In this document: piece after piece, positions 1 to 10,498 of the stretch | Layout of the letters: each line of letters begins with the position of its first letter | Position numbering within the stretch: the stretch's first letter is position 1 | Origin: Planctomycetia bacterium | GTDB taxonomy: Bacteria; Planctomycetota; Planctomycetia; Pirellulales; Thermoguttaceae | DNA length: 49,592 nucleotides | Assembly: GCA_030527205.1 (NCBI GenBank) | Contig: JAUNBG010000028.1 | Span: 1 to 49,592 of the forward strand | Reading direction: 5' to 3' | Program-made: the position numbers and the translations under genes | Notes under the pieces: model-generated | What the model was told of the DNA's origin: nothing | The model's input: only the letters and a program-made list of their open reading frames with translations | Database searches by the model: none

Positions 1-299
1 TCGCTCATCCTCTCCTGATCGGCTCGGTTCTCCGTATTCGCCGTGAACGGTTACGGTTATTTTTTGTAACGAAACAATTCAAAAACAAACTTTTTCTCAA
101 CGTCGAAATTGAAATTTTGATATTTTGTTATAAAAATAGGAAAACTTGACTTGGGGGGCGTTCCGTTTTTTAATCTTTCGATATATAATTTTAAAAATCC
201 GATCAGAGTTTTTTTCGTTATGATTATTGACAACCATCTTCTGCCAATTCTCAAAGATAAAATCGTTAAAATCGTTATTTAATGATAAAGAATTGAAAA

Positions 300-2093
300 A
301 TGAGTACTGAAAATATATCCAAAGATGTTCAAACCGCAACGGACTCTCATTCTGACGTCTCGCAAGAGAGTCATCCAATGACCGCTCCCGTCGTTTCGCA
401 GACTCCGGATGAGTCCTCGCCAACGCCATTGCAAACCTATGATTCAATGAATGCCGATGCGCCCGTTGTTACGCCCAATATTATTCAAAATCGTCTTGCC
501 AAATTGGCTGCAGAAGCGAAGGCAAAATCGGCGGAAAAGCATCGAAAGAATGCAGAAAATCAAAATACAGAGATTGCGGAAGATAATCAAAATGATGCGT
601 TAGACAAGCGTTCTCCGAAAGATCGCGATCGTTTCTCAAATCAACGAACTTCTCGAAATCCGCAAAAAAGTCGTTCTCCATTTGAAGAAGATTCGGAAAA
701 AGGCAATTCGGGAAAGCCTTTTAAAAAAAATGATCGTTTTGAAACATCCCAAAAGGCTCGATTCGAGAATTATCCTCGCGAACCAATCAGCAAAGTTCCC
801 GTTCCCAATCTTCGAGAAACTCTTTCCGATGATCTTGAACAGCAGTTCGCCGATTTATTTCAGGATAAGCCTCTTGATGAATTAATGGGGTCCAATGTTG
901 ACGCCATTGCGGGGCATGATATGTTTGAGGACGGCGCCAAAGTTAACTGCCAAATCATTTCAATTCAGCGCGATACGGTTTTTGTTGAACTTGGAACCAG
1001 AGATCAGGGGGTTATTCCCCTCAAACAATTTCCAGAAGAGACTCAGCCCGCTGTTGGGCAAATAATCGAAGCGGTTGTTACTCGATTCAATGCCGAAGAA
1101 GGCCTTTATGATGTTTCTCTTCCGTTGGCGGCTGCTGAAGTTGGCGATTGGTCGAGTCTTTCCAAAGGTCTTATTGTTGAAGCTCGAATTGTTAAAGCAA
1201 ACAAGGGCGGTTTGGAATGCGAGGTCGGAAAGCTTCGCGCTTTTATGCCCATCGGTCAAATTGCGACTTTTCGAGTCGAAAATGCGGAACAATTTATCGG
1301 CGAACGTTGGAAATGTATTATTACAGAAATTAATCCGCAACGTCGAAATCTCGTTGTCAGTCGTCGGGTTCTCATGGAAAAAGAACGCGAAGAACTTCGG
1401 GAAAAACTTCTCGCCGAATTGGAAGTTGGTCAGGTTCGCGACGGATTGGTTCGCAAATTAATTGACGTTGGCGCTTTTGTCGATTTGGGCGGCGTCGATG
1501 GTTTCATTCCCATTTCTGCAATGAGTTGGGGGCGAATTAGCCATCCGAGTATCGTTATGAAGGAAGGAGACCGCATCAAGGTAACGGTTCAAAAAATCGA
1601 CCTTGAGAAGAATCGAATTTCCCTTTCATTTAAAGATGAATCGCTTGATCCCTGGTTGACGATATTCGATCATCTTCAGGAAAAAATGGAAACTCGAGGT
1701 CGCGTTACGAATATAATGCAATTTGGCGCTTTTGTCGAACTGATGCCCGGCATTGAGGGATTGATTCATATTAGCGAACTTGCCTATTCCAGAGTCAATA
1801 ATGTTTCTGATGTTCTTAATGTTGGTGAATGGGTTGACGTTCTGATTCTTTCTATCGATCAGGAAAAAAGGAAAATTTCGCTTTCGATTAAGCAATTGAG
1901 AACCGATCCTCGCATTGAGGAACAGGCAAAACTCGAAGAAGAGAAAAAAGCGGCGGAAATTGCAGAAGAACAAAAGCAAAATGCCGAAATTGAAGCCATT
2001 CGAGAGAATATTAAAAAGAAGCAATTTAAAGGTCAACTTCAGGGCGGAGTCAAAACATTTACAGAGGGCGACAAATTCGGGTTGAATTGGTAA
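300..2093 (+). CDS. S1-domain RNA-binding protein (ribosomal protein S1-like)
   Basis: 597 aa. The first ~200 residues are polar, low-complexity and charged (many K, E, N, Q, R) and look disordered. They are followed by four S1 OB-fold domains at about residues 210-277, 288-355, 373-442 and 458-530. The last two are the most canonical ([21 protein letters not shown] and [20 protein letters not shown] cores, each closing with an ISLS(F/I)K strand). A K/E-rich tail follows. S1 proteins bind single-stranded mRNA at the ribosome to promote initiation. Having four domains instead of the six of E. coli RpsA, plus the long N-terminal extension, makes the exact role (true bS1 or accessory S1 factor) uncertain. 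The ATG has only a weak purine stretch upstream. The gene stands alone and ends before a hairpin-T terminator at 2181-2218. Confidence 0.9.
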   Translation: MSTENISKDVQTATDSHSDVSQESHPMTAPVVSQTPDESSPTPLQTYDSMNADAPVVTPNIIQNRLAKLAAEAKAKSAEKHRKNAENQNTEIAEDNQNDALDKRSPKDRDRFSNQRTSRNPQKSRSPFEEDSEKGNSGKPFKKNDRFETSQKARFENYPREPISKVPVPNLRETLSDDLEQQFADLFQDKPLDELMGSNVDAIAGHDMFEDGAKVNCQIISIQRDTVFVELGTRDQGVIPLKQFPEETQPAVGQIIEAVVTRFNAEEGLYDVSLPLAAAEVGDWSSLSKGLIVEARIVKANKGGLECEVGKLRAFMPIGQIATFRVENAEQFIGERWKCIITEINPQRRNLVVSRRVLMEKEREELREKLLAELEVGQVRDGLVRKLIDVGAFVDLGGVDGFIPISAMSWGRISHPSIVMKEGDRIKVTVQKIDLEKNRISLSFKDESLDPWLTIFDHLQEKMETRGRVTNIMQFGAFVELMPGIEGLIHISELAYSRVNNVSDVLNVGEWVDVLILSIDQEKRKISLSIKQLRTDPRIEEQAKLEEEKKAAEIAEEQKQNAEIEAIRENIKKKQFKGQLQGGVKTFTEGDKFGLNW

Positions 2094-2180
2094 GACCGTT
2101 TCCTCGTTTACTCATTGATTTGACTGTCATTTATCATAAGGCGTTTTTTCGACTTTTTGACGGATATTTTAAAAAACTTG

Positions 2181-2218
2181 AACGATCTTTCCCATAACAA
2201 AGCGAATGATCGTTTTTT
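2181..2218 (+). terminator. Rho-independent terminator after the S1-domain gene
   Basis: A 7-bp perfect stem AACGATC (2181-2187) / GATCGTT (2208-2214) runs into a T6 tract (2213-2218). It lies about 90 nt after the stop of the S1 gene. The 20-nt loop is long, so strength is uncertain. Confidence 0.6.
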
Positions 2219-2324
2219 CCTTTCTAATCCGATTTTGCGAATTTTTTTGATTCAAAAGAATTAGAATGAACCGTCTTGCCGAATTTTAACAAATTTGACA
2301 AATAATTCTCAGAAAGAGCATTTG

Positions 2325-2966
2325 ATGTCATTAAAATATCGCCAAAGGGTTTTGATCCTTTTTGACCCTCAATCTTTATGGCGGTCAGCTTTTCAAAGAC
2401 AGCTTTTTCGACTCTCTGTTAAACAGACGAACTTGTCATTTTCTCTCGGGGAAAATGAAAGAATTCTGTCATTCATTGTTTGTTCCTCTCTCAACGACAC
2501 AAAAGAACAACTTCGAGCCAATCCGAATTCATTTTTGTTTTTTTCTCTCGAAGATTGTTTTGATCGAAAAAAAAGGACGCTTGATCGACCATTTTTAAAT
2601 AATCATTTATTCAAAGACAGAGTTAAATTTCTTCAAGATTGTTATCATTTTTATCCCGACCTGAAATATTCGGTTTTGTGTAAAACCTTCTCGCAGATTA
2701 CCAAACAGGAAAAAGACGAATTAACCTGGTTTTTCCTTGAACAAAAGGCCATTTCTGTTATTCAGACTGAACGGGAAATTCCGCAACTGATTCAATGGAC
2801 GCTTAAAGATGAACAACAAAGATCAACTCAAGAAATAAATGTCGCGGAATTAATCGTTCAAAAACTTCCCTGGCGATCCATTGAAAAAAAGAAGACCAAT
2901 TCAAATGAAATCGTTATTTTAAATTTTTCTTTCATTTTTCCGTCAAAGAATGCGTTTTTGTCTTAA
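2325..2966 (+). CDS. Hypothetical protein
   Basis: 213 aa from the ATG at 2325. An in-frame TTG ten codons upstream would lengthen it, but the ATG has a purine-rich site (AGAAAGAG, 2311-2318) at good spacing and begins MSLKYRQRVLILFDPQS. No signal peptide or transmembrane helix. The N-terminal RVLILFDPQSLWRSAFQRQL, followed by mixed alpha/beta-like sequence (SFIVCSS, SFLFFSLED), vaguely suggests a degenerate receiver-like fold, but no phospho-acceptor pattern is clear. I do not recognise the family. It lies between the S1 gene terminator and the convergent aconitase gene. Codon usage resembles the neighbours, so it is probably real. Confidence 0.6.
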   Translation: MSLKYRQRVLILFDPQSLWRSAFQRQLFRLSVKQTNLSFSLGENERILSFIVCSSLNDTKEQLRANPNSFLFFSLEDCFDRKKRTLDRPFLNNHLFKDRVKFLQDCYHFYPDLKYSVLCKTFSQITKQEKDELTWFFLEQKAISVIQTEREIPQLIQWTLKDEQQRSTQEINVAELIVQKLPWRSIEKKKTNSNEIVILNFSFIFPSKNAFLS

Positions 2967-3238
2967 AAGCTGCGGTTTTGCATTTGATTTGCAGAGTTTA
3001 ATTGTTCTTCTCAGCGCTTGGTTATATAAAAGTCGGCAAACTTCGCTCTTTTGTAATCTGTTTTTTCGTTTTGGATCGCATTCCCGACAATCTGAGAATT
3101 TCAATTGGTCTTTCAATTGGTCAGAGAATAAACCAATTAAACAAAAGCTGAAAAACAGTCTGGCTTTTCAAGCGCTTTGAGTTTTAATTGGTCATTGTCC
3201 CGACATTGATCAATTCGATAAACGGATTTTATTTGTTT

Positions 3239-6079
3239 TTAAGAATGAAGCAGTTTTCTCAAGACGGTTTGCAGAATCCCGCCATTTAAATAATAAACGA
3301 GTTCAACCGGCGTATCGATTCGAACTCGAACCTTGAAATGAGTTTCTTTCCCCAAGAATTGAGGATTTGTTGATCTTGCTGAAACGGAAATTTCGGATCG
3401 CGGAATAAAGTCGGCAGAAATGGGGTCAATGGCAAAAATTTCCGAGCCGTCCAAACCGAGAGAAGTCGGATTTTGATCTTTCACAAATTCCAGAGGAAGA
3501 ACCCCCATTCCAACTAAATTGCCTCGATGAATCCGTTCAAAACCAGACGCAATAACTGCTTTAACGCCTAAAAGTTGAGTTCCTTTTGCAGCCCAATCGC
3601 GGCTGCTTCCTGTTCCGTATTCTGTTCCCGCTAAAACAATGAGCGGCGTTTTCTTGCTCTGATATTTATTGGAAGCGTCAAAAACCGGCATTATTTCGCC
3701 GTCAGAAGATTCCGAATCAAAATATTTTGTGACGCCCCCCTCTGAACCGGGAACCAAAAGATTTCTTAAGCGAATATTGGCAAAAGTCCCCCGCGCCATA
3801 ACCCGGTCATTGCCGCGGCGCGAACCATAACTATTAAAATCGTTGGGCAAAATGCCAAGAGTTTTCAAATAAGCCCCCGCCGAAGAATCATTTTTAATTG
3901 CCCCGGCAGGCGAAATATGATCCGTTGTTACTGAATCGCCCAATAACAAAAGAACGCGAGCATTTTGTATCGGTTCTAACGGTTGCGGTTCGCTTGTCAT
4001 TTCGGTCAAAAATGGCGGCTCTTGAATATAAGAACTGTTTTTGTCCCAAGGAAAGAGTTCGGAAGCAATTGTCGGAATACTGTTCCATTTATCGTTTGAT
4101 TCATAAACATTGGAATAACGATTCGAATACATTTCTGGCGAAAGAGCGGTTTGAGCAATGCGTTCGATTTCCTCGTTTGTCGGGAAAATATCGGTAAGCA
4201 TAACCGGTTTGCCATTGGAATCAAGACCAATTGGTTCTGTTGAGAGATCAATATTCGTCGTTCCGGCAATGGCAAAAGCGACAACGAGCGGCGGGCTGGC
4301 CAAATAATTCGCTTTAACTAAGGGATTAACGCGTCCTTCAAAGTTTCGATTGCCGCTCAAAACAGCGGAAACGATCAGATCGTTCTCGACAATCGCTTTG
4401 GCGACAGGTTCCGGAAGCGGCCCGCTGTTCCCAATGCAGGTTAAACAACCGTAACCGACAATATTAAATCCGAGTTGTTCAAGATAACCCAGAAGGTTTG
4501 CTTTTTTCAAATAATCGGTTACAACGCGCGAACCAGGGCCGAGACTCGTTTTGACATATGATTTGGGTTTTAAACCGCGAGCAATTGCGTTCCGGGCTAA
4601 AAGTCCGGCTGCAATCATTAAATTCGGATTACTCGTATTCGTACAGCTTGTAATCGAAGCGATAACAACCGATCCTTGGCCGACCGTTTCCTCAAACGAT
4701 TTTTGATTATTCGTTAAATGATTCTCGTTAATAACAGAATTCAGATTTTTGTCAAAAGAATGATTGTTCCAATAAACTGTTCCAGTTTTCGCTTTTTCCG
4801 ATTCCGAAAGTCCGAAGCCGCGTTCTTTTATCGGAGCAGTCAATGATTTTTGGAACGATGTCTTCATTTCTGACAAAAGAATGCGATCTTGCGGTCGTTT
4901 CGGTCCAGCAAGCGACGGTTGAACTGTTGAAAGATCCAACGAGATTATTTTTGTATAGTTTGGCGTCGGACTGTTCGCTGATCGGAAAAGTCCTTGAACT
5001 TTAAAATAAGACTCAACCAAATCAACTTGTTCTGGTTGGCGTCCTGTTTGACGAAGAAAATCAAGCGTTTGCTGATCGACAGGAAAATAGCCCATTGTCG
5101 CCCCATATTCCGGCCCCATATTTGCCAAAACAGCTCGATCAGCAACCGGCATTGAAGCGGCTCCTTCGCCGAAATATTCAACAAACTTTCCGACAACTCC
5201 TTCTCTTCTTAAAATTTGCGTAATCGTTAAAACGAGATCCGTTGCCGTAACGCCGGAATTCAAACGACCGGTCAGTTCAAAACCAATGACCTGCGGCGCC
5301 AGCATATAATAAGGTTGCCCCAACATAACGGCTTCTGCTTCGATTCCCCCGACGCCCCAGCCAAGAACGCCCAATCCGTTGATCATAACTGTATGGCTAT
5401 CCGTTCCAACAACGCTGTCTGGATAAACGATTGAGTCAATGGAATTGGCTTTGAGAGGCAATTTTTCAGCAAGCGAATCTTGCATAACAACCTGCCCCAA
5501 ATATTCAAGATTGACTTGATGAATAATGCCGACTGACGGCGGAATGACGCGAAAGTTGTCAAGAGATTTTTGTGCCCAATGAAGAACGGAATAGCGTTCT
5601 CTGTTTCGTTGAAATTCGAGTTCAACATTTTGAGCTAAAGCGTCGTTTGTCCCAAAATAATCGGTTTGAATTGAATGATCAATAATAAGATCAACAGGAA
5701 TAAGCGGGTTAATTTTTTTGGGATCGCCGCCCAAACGCTTCATTGCGTTTCTCATTGCGGCTAAATCGACAACGGCAGGAACTCCTGTAAAATCTTGAAG
5801 AATGACTCGCGCCGGTTTAAAAGGAATTTCAATATCGCTCAAAGAATGAGGAGACCAAGCCGCAAGTTTTTCAATCTCGGAAACTGAAATCGCAAAACCG
5901 TCGGCATTCCGCAACACAGATTCCAATAAAATTCGAATCGAAAACGGAAGAGAAGAAAGTTTTGTCAATCCTTTTTCTTCCAAAGCAGAAAGGGAATAAT
6001 AACCGTATTGACGCGTCCCGACAGAAAGGATTTGAAATGAGTTAAAATAATCATTTTGGTTACGGAACGAAAACGTCAT
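3239..6079 (-). CDS. acnA: Aconitate hydratase (AcnA/IRP1 type)
   Basis: 946 aa, slightly longer than the usual ~890-900. It isomerises citrate to isocitrate through cis-aconitate in the TCA cycle, using a [4Fe-4S] cluster in the cytoplasm. The three cluster cysteines are visible: one in SITSCTNTSNP and two in GYGCLTCIGNSGP. The N-terminal region carries the family stretch VILQDFTGVPAVVDLAAMR and the histidine-containing DSVVGTDSHTVMINGLGVLGWGVGGIEAEA. The C-terminal swivel domain starts near LLGDSVTTDHISPAGAI and includes the substrate-binding GTEYGTGSSRDWAAKG. The start has GAGAGG about 9 nt upstream. It is monocistronic, with a terminator upstream at 6202-6233 isolating it from the rhamnosidase gene. 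Confidence 0.97.
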   Translation of the reverse strand: MTFSFRNQNDYFNSFQILSVGTRQYGYYSLSALEEKGLTKLSSLPFSIRILLESVLRNADGFAISVSEIEKLAAWSPHSLSDIEIPFKPARVILQDFTGVPAVVDLAAMRNAMKRLGGDPKKINPLIPVDLIIDHSIQTDYFGTNDALAQNVELEFQRNRERYSVLHWAQKSLDNFRVIPPSVGIIHQVNLEYLGQVVMQDSLAEKLPLKANSIDSIVYPDSVVGTDSHTVMINGLGVLGWGVGGIEAEAVMLGQPYYMLAPQVIGFELTGRLNSGVTATDLVLTITQILRREGVVGKFVEYFGEGAASMPVADRAVLANMGPEYGATMGYFPVDQQTLDFLRQTGRQPEQVDLVESYFKVQGLFRSANSPTPNYTKIISLDLSTVQPSLAGPKRPQDRILLSEMKTSFQKSLTAPIKERGFGLSESEKAKTGTVYWNNHSFDKNLNSVINENHLTNNQKSFEETVGQGSVVIASITSCTNTSNPNLMIAAGLLARNAIARGLKPKSYVKTSLGPGSRVVTDYLKKANLLGYLEQLGFNIVGYGCLTCIGNSGPLPEPVAKAIVENDLIVSAVLSGNRNFEGRVNPLVKANYLASPPLVVAFAIAGTTNIDLSTEPIGLDSNGKPVMLTDIFPTNEEIERIAQTALSPEMYSNRYSNVYESNDKWNSIPTIASELFPWDKNSSYIQEPPFLTEMTSEPQPLEPIQNARVLLLLGDSVTTDHISPAGAIKNDSSAGAYLKTLGILPNDFNSYGSRRGNDRVMARGTFANIRLRNLLVPGSEGGVTKYFDSESSDGEIMPVFDASNKYQSKKTPLIVLAGTEYGTGSSRDWAAKGTQLLGVKAVIASGFERIHRGNLVGMGVLPLEFVKDQNPTSLGLDGSEIFAIDPISADFIPRSEISVSARSTNPQFLGKETHFKVRVRIDTPVELVYYLNGGILQTVLRKLLHS

Positions 6080-6201
6080 CGGGTTAGCCTCTCTTTTTTT
6101 ATATTGTTCATTGATTTTTTCAGAAATTGGGAATTTTTCTTGCCCATTTTAAAAAACAAAATCGTTTTTTTTGATCGTTGATTTGATTTTCAATACAAAA
6201 G

Positions 6202-6233
6202 AAAAAAGCCGTCTGTTAAGACAAACGGCTTTT
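6202..6233 (-). terminator. Strong Rho-independent terminator between the rhamnosidase and acnA genes
   Basis: GCCGT/ACGGC core extended by A/T pairs and an inner TGT/ACA. Read on the minus strand it ends in a run of six Ts (the A6 at 6202-6207). It stops minus-strand transcripts coming from the rhamnosidase side about 125 nt before the acnA start. On the plus strand only four Ts follow. Confidence 0.8.
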
Positions 6234-6443
6234 CCAATTCCAACAAATCGACATTCATTCAAAACAAATTCATTGAGTTTTTCATTTGAAATGAAAAGAA
6301 TAAAATTCTGTTTTTCAAGAACGGGAACGTTCCGCTTTCAACTATAAAAACTTGCAAAAATTTTAACAAATTTTGACAAATAATCAATCCCGGGAAGCAA
6401 GAATAAATTCTTGAATTCTTGTCGGTTTCTTTCATTTTATAGG

Positions 6444-6557
6444 AAGGAAGTTCTAAAAAACCTTTAGGAACGCGGCCATCTCATCCGCAGGAACTGGTTT
6501 TGGCGACCTCTTCCGAATAGAATTCGTTGCAAATTTCAGTTTTTTGAACTCTCCCTT
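6444..6557 (+). repeat. Dispersed inverted-repeat element, family 1, copy A
   Basis: A 114-bp non-coding element starting AAGGAAGTTCTAAAAAACC and ending in the imperfect inverse (TTTTTTGAACTCTCCCTT), with the conserved interior GGAACGCGG and CCGCAGGAACTGGTTTT. It aligns along its length with the reverse complement of the elements at 24975-25085, 44146-44258 and 48602-48706, and with a shortened copy at 20636-20722. The rest of 6080-6660 holds the terminator above and AT-rich sequence with no ORF. Confidence 0.75.
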
Positions 6558-6660
6558 CTTTATAAAGTTCCATTTGGGGAAGCAGAAAAATAAAAAAGGG
6601 AAATGTTCCGGTCGAAATGAAAAGTCGAGACCTTTCGTTTCCTGCGGATAAGATCAATAT

Positions 6661-9600
6661 TTATTTTTGCGAAACAACTTTGAACTCATAATTTCCCGAA
6701 CCAACGACAGTTGTTCCCTGGTCTTTTTGACGTTCCCATTGAACTTCCTTTTCGCTTTGAATGACTTGATTCTCATTGCAGGGAATAACGATAACGGCGC
6801 TTGTATTGACCGGAATCGAACATTTAAGCGTTAATTCCGTTTTTTCGTCGTTCCATTTCCAACTCGAAGAAATGAGTCCAAATGGCGAATCAATCTGAGC
6901 GTTGACCCAAGTTAAATTTCCTTCCGGAACGCTGATATTTTCAAGCTGACATTGCGGAGCGATCCAAAATTGTTTGAAAGGTCGATACGATTCTGTATAA
7001 CATTTATCAAACGCCTGTTGAGCCGTTTGGTTTTGAATTTCCAGCTTTTTCGTTTGTATTGAAGCGGCTTGTTCCGGCGTTTCCGGAAGTTTGATTCCAG
7101 CTAACGACTGATAAAACCAGGCCGAAATGTCGCCGAACATAATATGATTTCTCGACGATCCGTTCCCCCAATCTTCCCAAAGCGTTCCTGCTCCGCGACG
7201 AATCCAATCGGCATAAGACGGCTGCGATTCCTGAAGAACAAGCCGCAAAGCCAAATCGGTTCGACCATTTTCGCTCAACGTTCGCAAAATATATTTTGCG
7301 CCAAAAATTCCGACATCAAAATGATAATTCGCTTTTTCGACCGATTCAACAAGTTTTGCGAAAATCTGTTGACGTTCCGCTTCTGAAAAAGAATCGGCCA
7401 ATCCTTGATGCAGCGGAGTTGACTGAGTCGTCTGTCCGCCAATCGAATAAACGCCGTTTCCCTGATAAAGCGTTTCGTTATAAGATTTTTGTATCTCTTT
7501 TGCCAAATCTTGATATTTTTGAGCGTCTTCCGTTTTTCCGAGAATCTTTGCGATTTTAGCAACGATCAAAGCGTCGACATAATAAAACGCGCTTGACGTT
7601 ACAACGACCGGCGTTTCCGTTTTGTAAAAGACCCAATCGCCCAGCCCATGCGAAACGAGACGACGATTGTCCGCTTTCGTTGCCATAAAATCGAGATATT
7701 TCTTCATTGCGTCGAAACTTTTTTCGAGGATTCGGACATCGCCCCGATATTGATAAAGATACCAGGGGATTAAAATGAGCGAACTGTCCCAAGCGGGGCC
7801 ATTTCCCCAGGGATAACCCCAACCGCCGGTCGGAACAATCGCGGCCAGATTGCCATTTGTTCGCTGTTCGTCGATTAAATCGTCAATCCATTTTTCGTAA
7901 GCCGCCGAGTTTTCCCAATTAAACATTGCTTGTTCCGCAGCCAAATGAGCGTCGCCCGTCCAACCATTTTTTTCTCGATGCGGGCAATCCGTCGGATAAC
8001 CGTTAACATAATTGGCGCGATAAGACCAAAGCGTCGCATTTTGGATTTGGTTAAGAAGTTCATTGCTGCATTCAAAAGAACCAATTTGATTAAAATCGTT
8101 ATGAACGACGCAAGCGACAAAATCGTCAACGGTTGGCGCTGTTTTAAGGCCGGTTATTTCGATATATTGGAAACCGTTATAAGTAAACCGGGGTTCAAAG
8201 ACTTCGCTTCCGCTGCCGTTGCAAAGATAAAAATCGGTCTGAAATTGCCCTTTTTCTCCGGCATAATAAAAGGGAGAACCTTCCATAAAATGTTGAGCAA
8301 TATCGAACCGTTCGATAGAACCGTCTTCCAGAATTCGTTCGGAATATCGGAAACGAATAACGTCTCCTTTTTCAGCGTTATGAATTTTAACGCGAGCCCA
8401 ACCGGCGATATTTTGTCCCAAATCAACCAACCAAACGCCGGGCGAAGTTTCGCGAACGCTTTTGGGTCGAAATTCTTCAGAAACAACCGTTCCCGGAAAA
8501 TTTTGTGCCTTTAACTTTCCCTTCGGGCCGTCAACGCAAACCGCCGCGACGAAATTGTATGGCTGATAATGATAATCGCCTTGAACTATTTCCCCTTGAC
8601 GAATGCAATCAAAAAGAATCGGACTGCTGCTCATAACAGACCAGGAATTATCGGAAATGATGAAGTCCGCCGTTCCGTCTTCATAAACAATTTCAAGTTG
8701 AGCGATCATTTGCGGAAAACTTCGCCAGGGAGCCGCGTCAAAATTCCAGGTTACAATCGACCGGACGTCGAACCAGCCATGACCGAGCATAACGTCGAGA
8801 ACGCGATCATTTTTTTCGGAATTTTTCAAGGAATCGGTCAAATCATAAGTTGAATAAAGAACTGTTTTGTCGAAACGGGTCGGAGCGGGATCAAGTTTTT
8901 TGTCGCCGATTTTTTCGCCGTCGAGGAATGCTTCATAAAATCCGAGTCCCGTTATATGAAGCGTTGCGGTTGCAATTTCCTTTAAAGGGTCAACGGCGAA
9001 TTTTTTCTGGAAAAACGGCGAAACGAGTTCCGTTCGTCGTCGAACTTTGCCCCAAGGACCGTCGTCCGGGTCAAAAGCGGAAACGGCATTTTCCCATTCC
9101 GCATTGAAATCAAGATTATTCCAATTCTCGCCGCCGGAAGTCGAAACGAACCATTTTTCGTCCGTTGGAATGCTTTCAATGGTTTGATCCGGTTTTCCCG
9201 ACGCCGTTTGCCCATTCGGATCAGATTGTTTGACGAGAAATCTGAGTTCAATTTCCCCCAAAAGAGCAGTCGGTCGAGCGTTGTCGTTTGAAACCTGAAC
9301 CGCAACAACATTTTTGCCCGGAATCAGATATTCTGTAATATCGAGCGTCCGAAGTTGATCCGGATTAAAAATCATTCCGATCGAATGACCCGCTTTCTGA
9401 CCGTTGACAAAAATTTCAAAACGTTTATTTGCGGCATAATGAAAAAAGCCGACAAACTTTTTATTCTTGAAAAAGTCTTCGGTCAGGCCGATTTCGAATT
9501 CGCGACGAAAATATCGAACTTTCGTTTCTCCGACGGCGTCGTCGGCATAATCTTCGTCGGAAACGGCGGTTGTTTTCGGAGCAGGTTCCGCGTTTTTAGC

Positions 9601-10170
9601 TGCTTCTGCGTCTTCAGGAACAACGATCCAACGAGCCGCCCCATAAGAAAGATCGACTTCGGGACGGAATCTCTCCGGTTGAGCAATCCATTTCGCCTTC
9701 CAATCTTCCGGTTTCAAAACGCCCATAATCCAAGAGGCGGAATCGCTCCAATTCGAAACTTGATCGTCGCCGTCCCAAACGCGGACTTTCCAATAACAGC
9801 GCTGCGATGTTTGAAGCTGTTTGCCTTGATAATCAATAAAAATGGAACAATCTGACTGAATCTTCCCAGAATCCCAGAGATCGCCGTTGTCTTTTGCCAA
9901 ATTTTCCGGACTTGAAGCAACAAGAATTTGATATGCGGTTTGAACCAAATTGTAAGCTTGAGAATCAACCGCTTTCGATTTCCAACTTAATCGAGGAACC
10001 ATTTCATCAATTCCAACCGGATTGACCATTGATTCTGTTGTTAAAGCGAAAGGTTCAATCGTTGCATTTATTGTCGCCTTTGTCGAATTTATTGCGAATC
10101 CAGAAAAACAGGAAAAGCTGAAAAACAGCCCTAACATTAAAAAAGCTTTCATAAATTGTTTCTTTTGCAT
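6661..10170 (-). CDS. Secreted alpha-L-rhamnosidase (GH78)
   Basis: 1169 aa. Residues 1-27 are a signal peptide (KKQF, hydrophobic core LMLGLFFSFSCFSGFA), so the enzyme is exported. A Bac_rhamnosid_N-type module begins near MVNPVGIDEMVPRLSW, followed by beta-sandwich regions (VRYFRREFEIG, FVNGQKAGHSIG, FLDGEKIGDKKLDPAPTRFDKTVLYSTYDLT). The (alpha/alpha)6 catalytic domain carries the GH78 signature YPTDCPHREKNGWTGDAHL, with family acidic residues in the D/E-rich motif, then WGYPWGNGPAWDSSLILIPWY and GAGTLWEDWG. The C-terminal beta domain closes the protein. It hydrolyses terminal alpha-L-rhamnose from polysaccharides or glycosides such as pectic rhamnogalacturonan or ulvan-like substrates; the actual substrate cannot be told. 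An extra insert of about 60 residues (EDAEAAKNAEPAPKTTAV region) is unusual. No rhamnose-catabolic gene is adjacent. Confidence 0.93.
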   Translation of the reverse strand: MQKKQFMKAFLMLGLFFSFSCFSGFAINSTKATINATIEPFALTTESMVNPVGIDEMVPRLSWKSKAVDSQAYNLVQTAYQILVASSPENLAKDNGDLWDSGKIQSDCSIFIDYQGKQLQTSQRCYWKVRVWDGDDQVSNWSDSASWIMGVLKPEDWKAKWIAQPERFRPEVDLSYGAARWIVVPEDAEAAKNAEPAPKTTAVSDEDYADDAVGETKVRYFRREFEIGLTEDFFKNKKFVGFFHYAANKRFEIFVNGQKAGHSIGMIFNPDQLRTLDITEYLIPGKNVVAVQVSNDNARPTALLGEIELRFLVKQSDPNGQTASGKPDQTIESIPTDEKWFVSTSGGENWNNLDFNAEWENAVSAFDPDDGPWGKVRRRTELVSPFFQKKFAVDPLKEIATATLHITGLGFYEAFLDGEKIGDKKLDPAPTRFDKTVLYSTYDLTDSLKNSEKNDRVLDVMLGHGWFDVRSIVTWNFDAAPWRSFPQMIAQLEIVYEDGTADFIISDNSWSVMSSSPILFDCIRQGEIVQGDYHYQPYNFVAAVCVDGPKGKLKAQNFPGTVVSEEFRPKSVRETSPGVWLVDLGQNIAGWARVKIHNAEKGDVIRFRYSERILEDGSIERFDIAQHFMEGSPFYYAGEKGQFQTDFYLCNGSGSEVFEPRFTYNGFQYIEITGLKTAPTVDDFVACVVHNDFNQIGSFECSNELLNQIQNATLWSYRANYVNGYPTDCPHREKNGWTGDAHLAAEQAMFNWENSAAYEKWIDDLIDEQRTNGNLAAIVPTGGWGYPWGNGPAWDSSLILIPWYLYQYRGDVRILEKSFDAMKKYLDFMATKADNRRLVSHGLGDWVFYKTETPVVVTSSAFYYVDALIVAKIAKILGKTEDAQKYQDLAKEIQKSYNETLYQGNGVYSIGGQTTQSTPLHQGLADSFSEAERQQIFAKLVESVEKANYHFDVGIFGAKYILRTLSENGRTDLALRLVLQESQPSYADWIRRGAGTLWEDWGNGSSRNHIMFGDISAWFYQSLAGIKLPETPEQAASIQTKKLEIQNQTAQQAFDKCYTESYRPFKQFWIAPQCQLENISVPEGNLTWVNAQIDSPFGLISSSWKWNDEKTELTLKCSIPVNTSAVIVIPCNENQVIQSEKEVQWERQKDQGTTVVGSGNYEFKVVSQK

Positions 10171-10498
10171 TTTTGGTCTCGATTAAAAACAATGGAAAAC
10201 TGTTTTGTTCTAAAAACAGTAATTTAAGGATAAAAAGTCGACTGTAATATTTTGTCAGCGACTTGAGAACGTTTCTGTCTTCGTTAAAATTTATTCGTTT
10301 TGATGTTGTTGACTTGACGCTTGAACAATAAAACGTCAACTCTCTAAACGGTTCAAATGGACAAAAATCGTTTTGATATGTCCCTGTTCGCTCTGATAAA
10401 GGTTTGCCCTGCAGCATTGACATTGATAAACAATCAATATAATCAAACTATTGATTCCGGTTTTAAAAACAATCAATTTTGTCTTGTTCGCCTGATCC
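10171..10498. other. Intergenic region without a recognisable gene
   Basis: AT-rich spacer between two minus-strand genes. The only structure seen is an inverted repeat TTGACG (10314-10319) / CGTCAA (10334-10339) with a 14-nt loop. It lacks a T-run, so it is not a clear terminator. Confidence 0.5.

Noticed and set aside
1..60. 3' end of an upstream gene
   Set aside because: The first ~45 bases are GC-richer and one frame ends in TGA after a few Ser/Pro/Arg codons, but this is too short to support a call.
227..263. TTGACA upstream of the S1-domain gene as a promoter
   Set aside because: The only -10-like hexamer (TAAAAT at 258) lies 25 nt away, too far for a sigma-70 promoter.
2950..3180. 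76-codon ORF after the small hypothetical gene
   Set aside because: No ribosome-binding site, it overlaps the preceding gene, and composition is unlike a protein (low-complexity W/N/K end).
7930..8514. Long ORF antisense to the rhamnosidase (and similar ones at 31913-32755 and 33632-34279)
   Set aside because: Shadow frames of strongly coding minus-strand genes; no start signals or recognisable domains.
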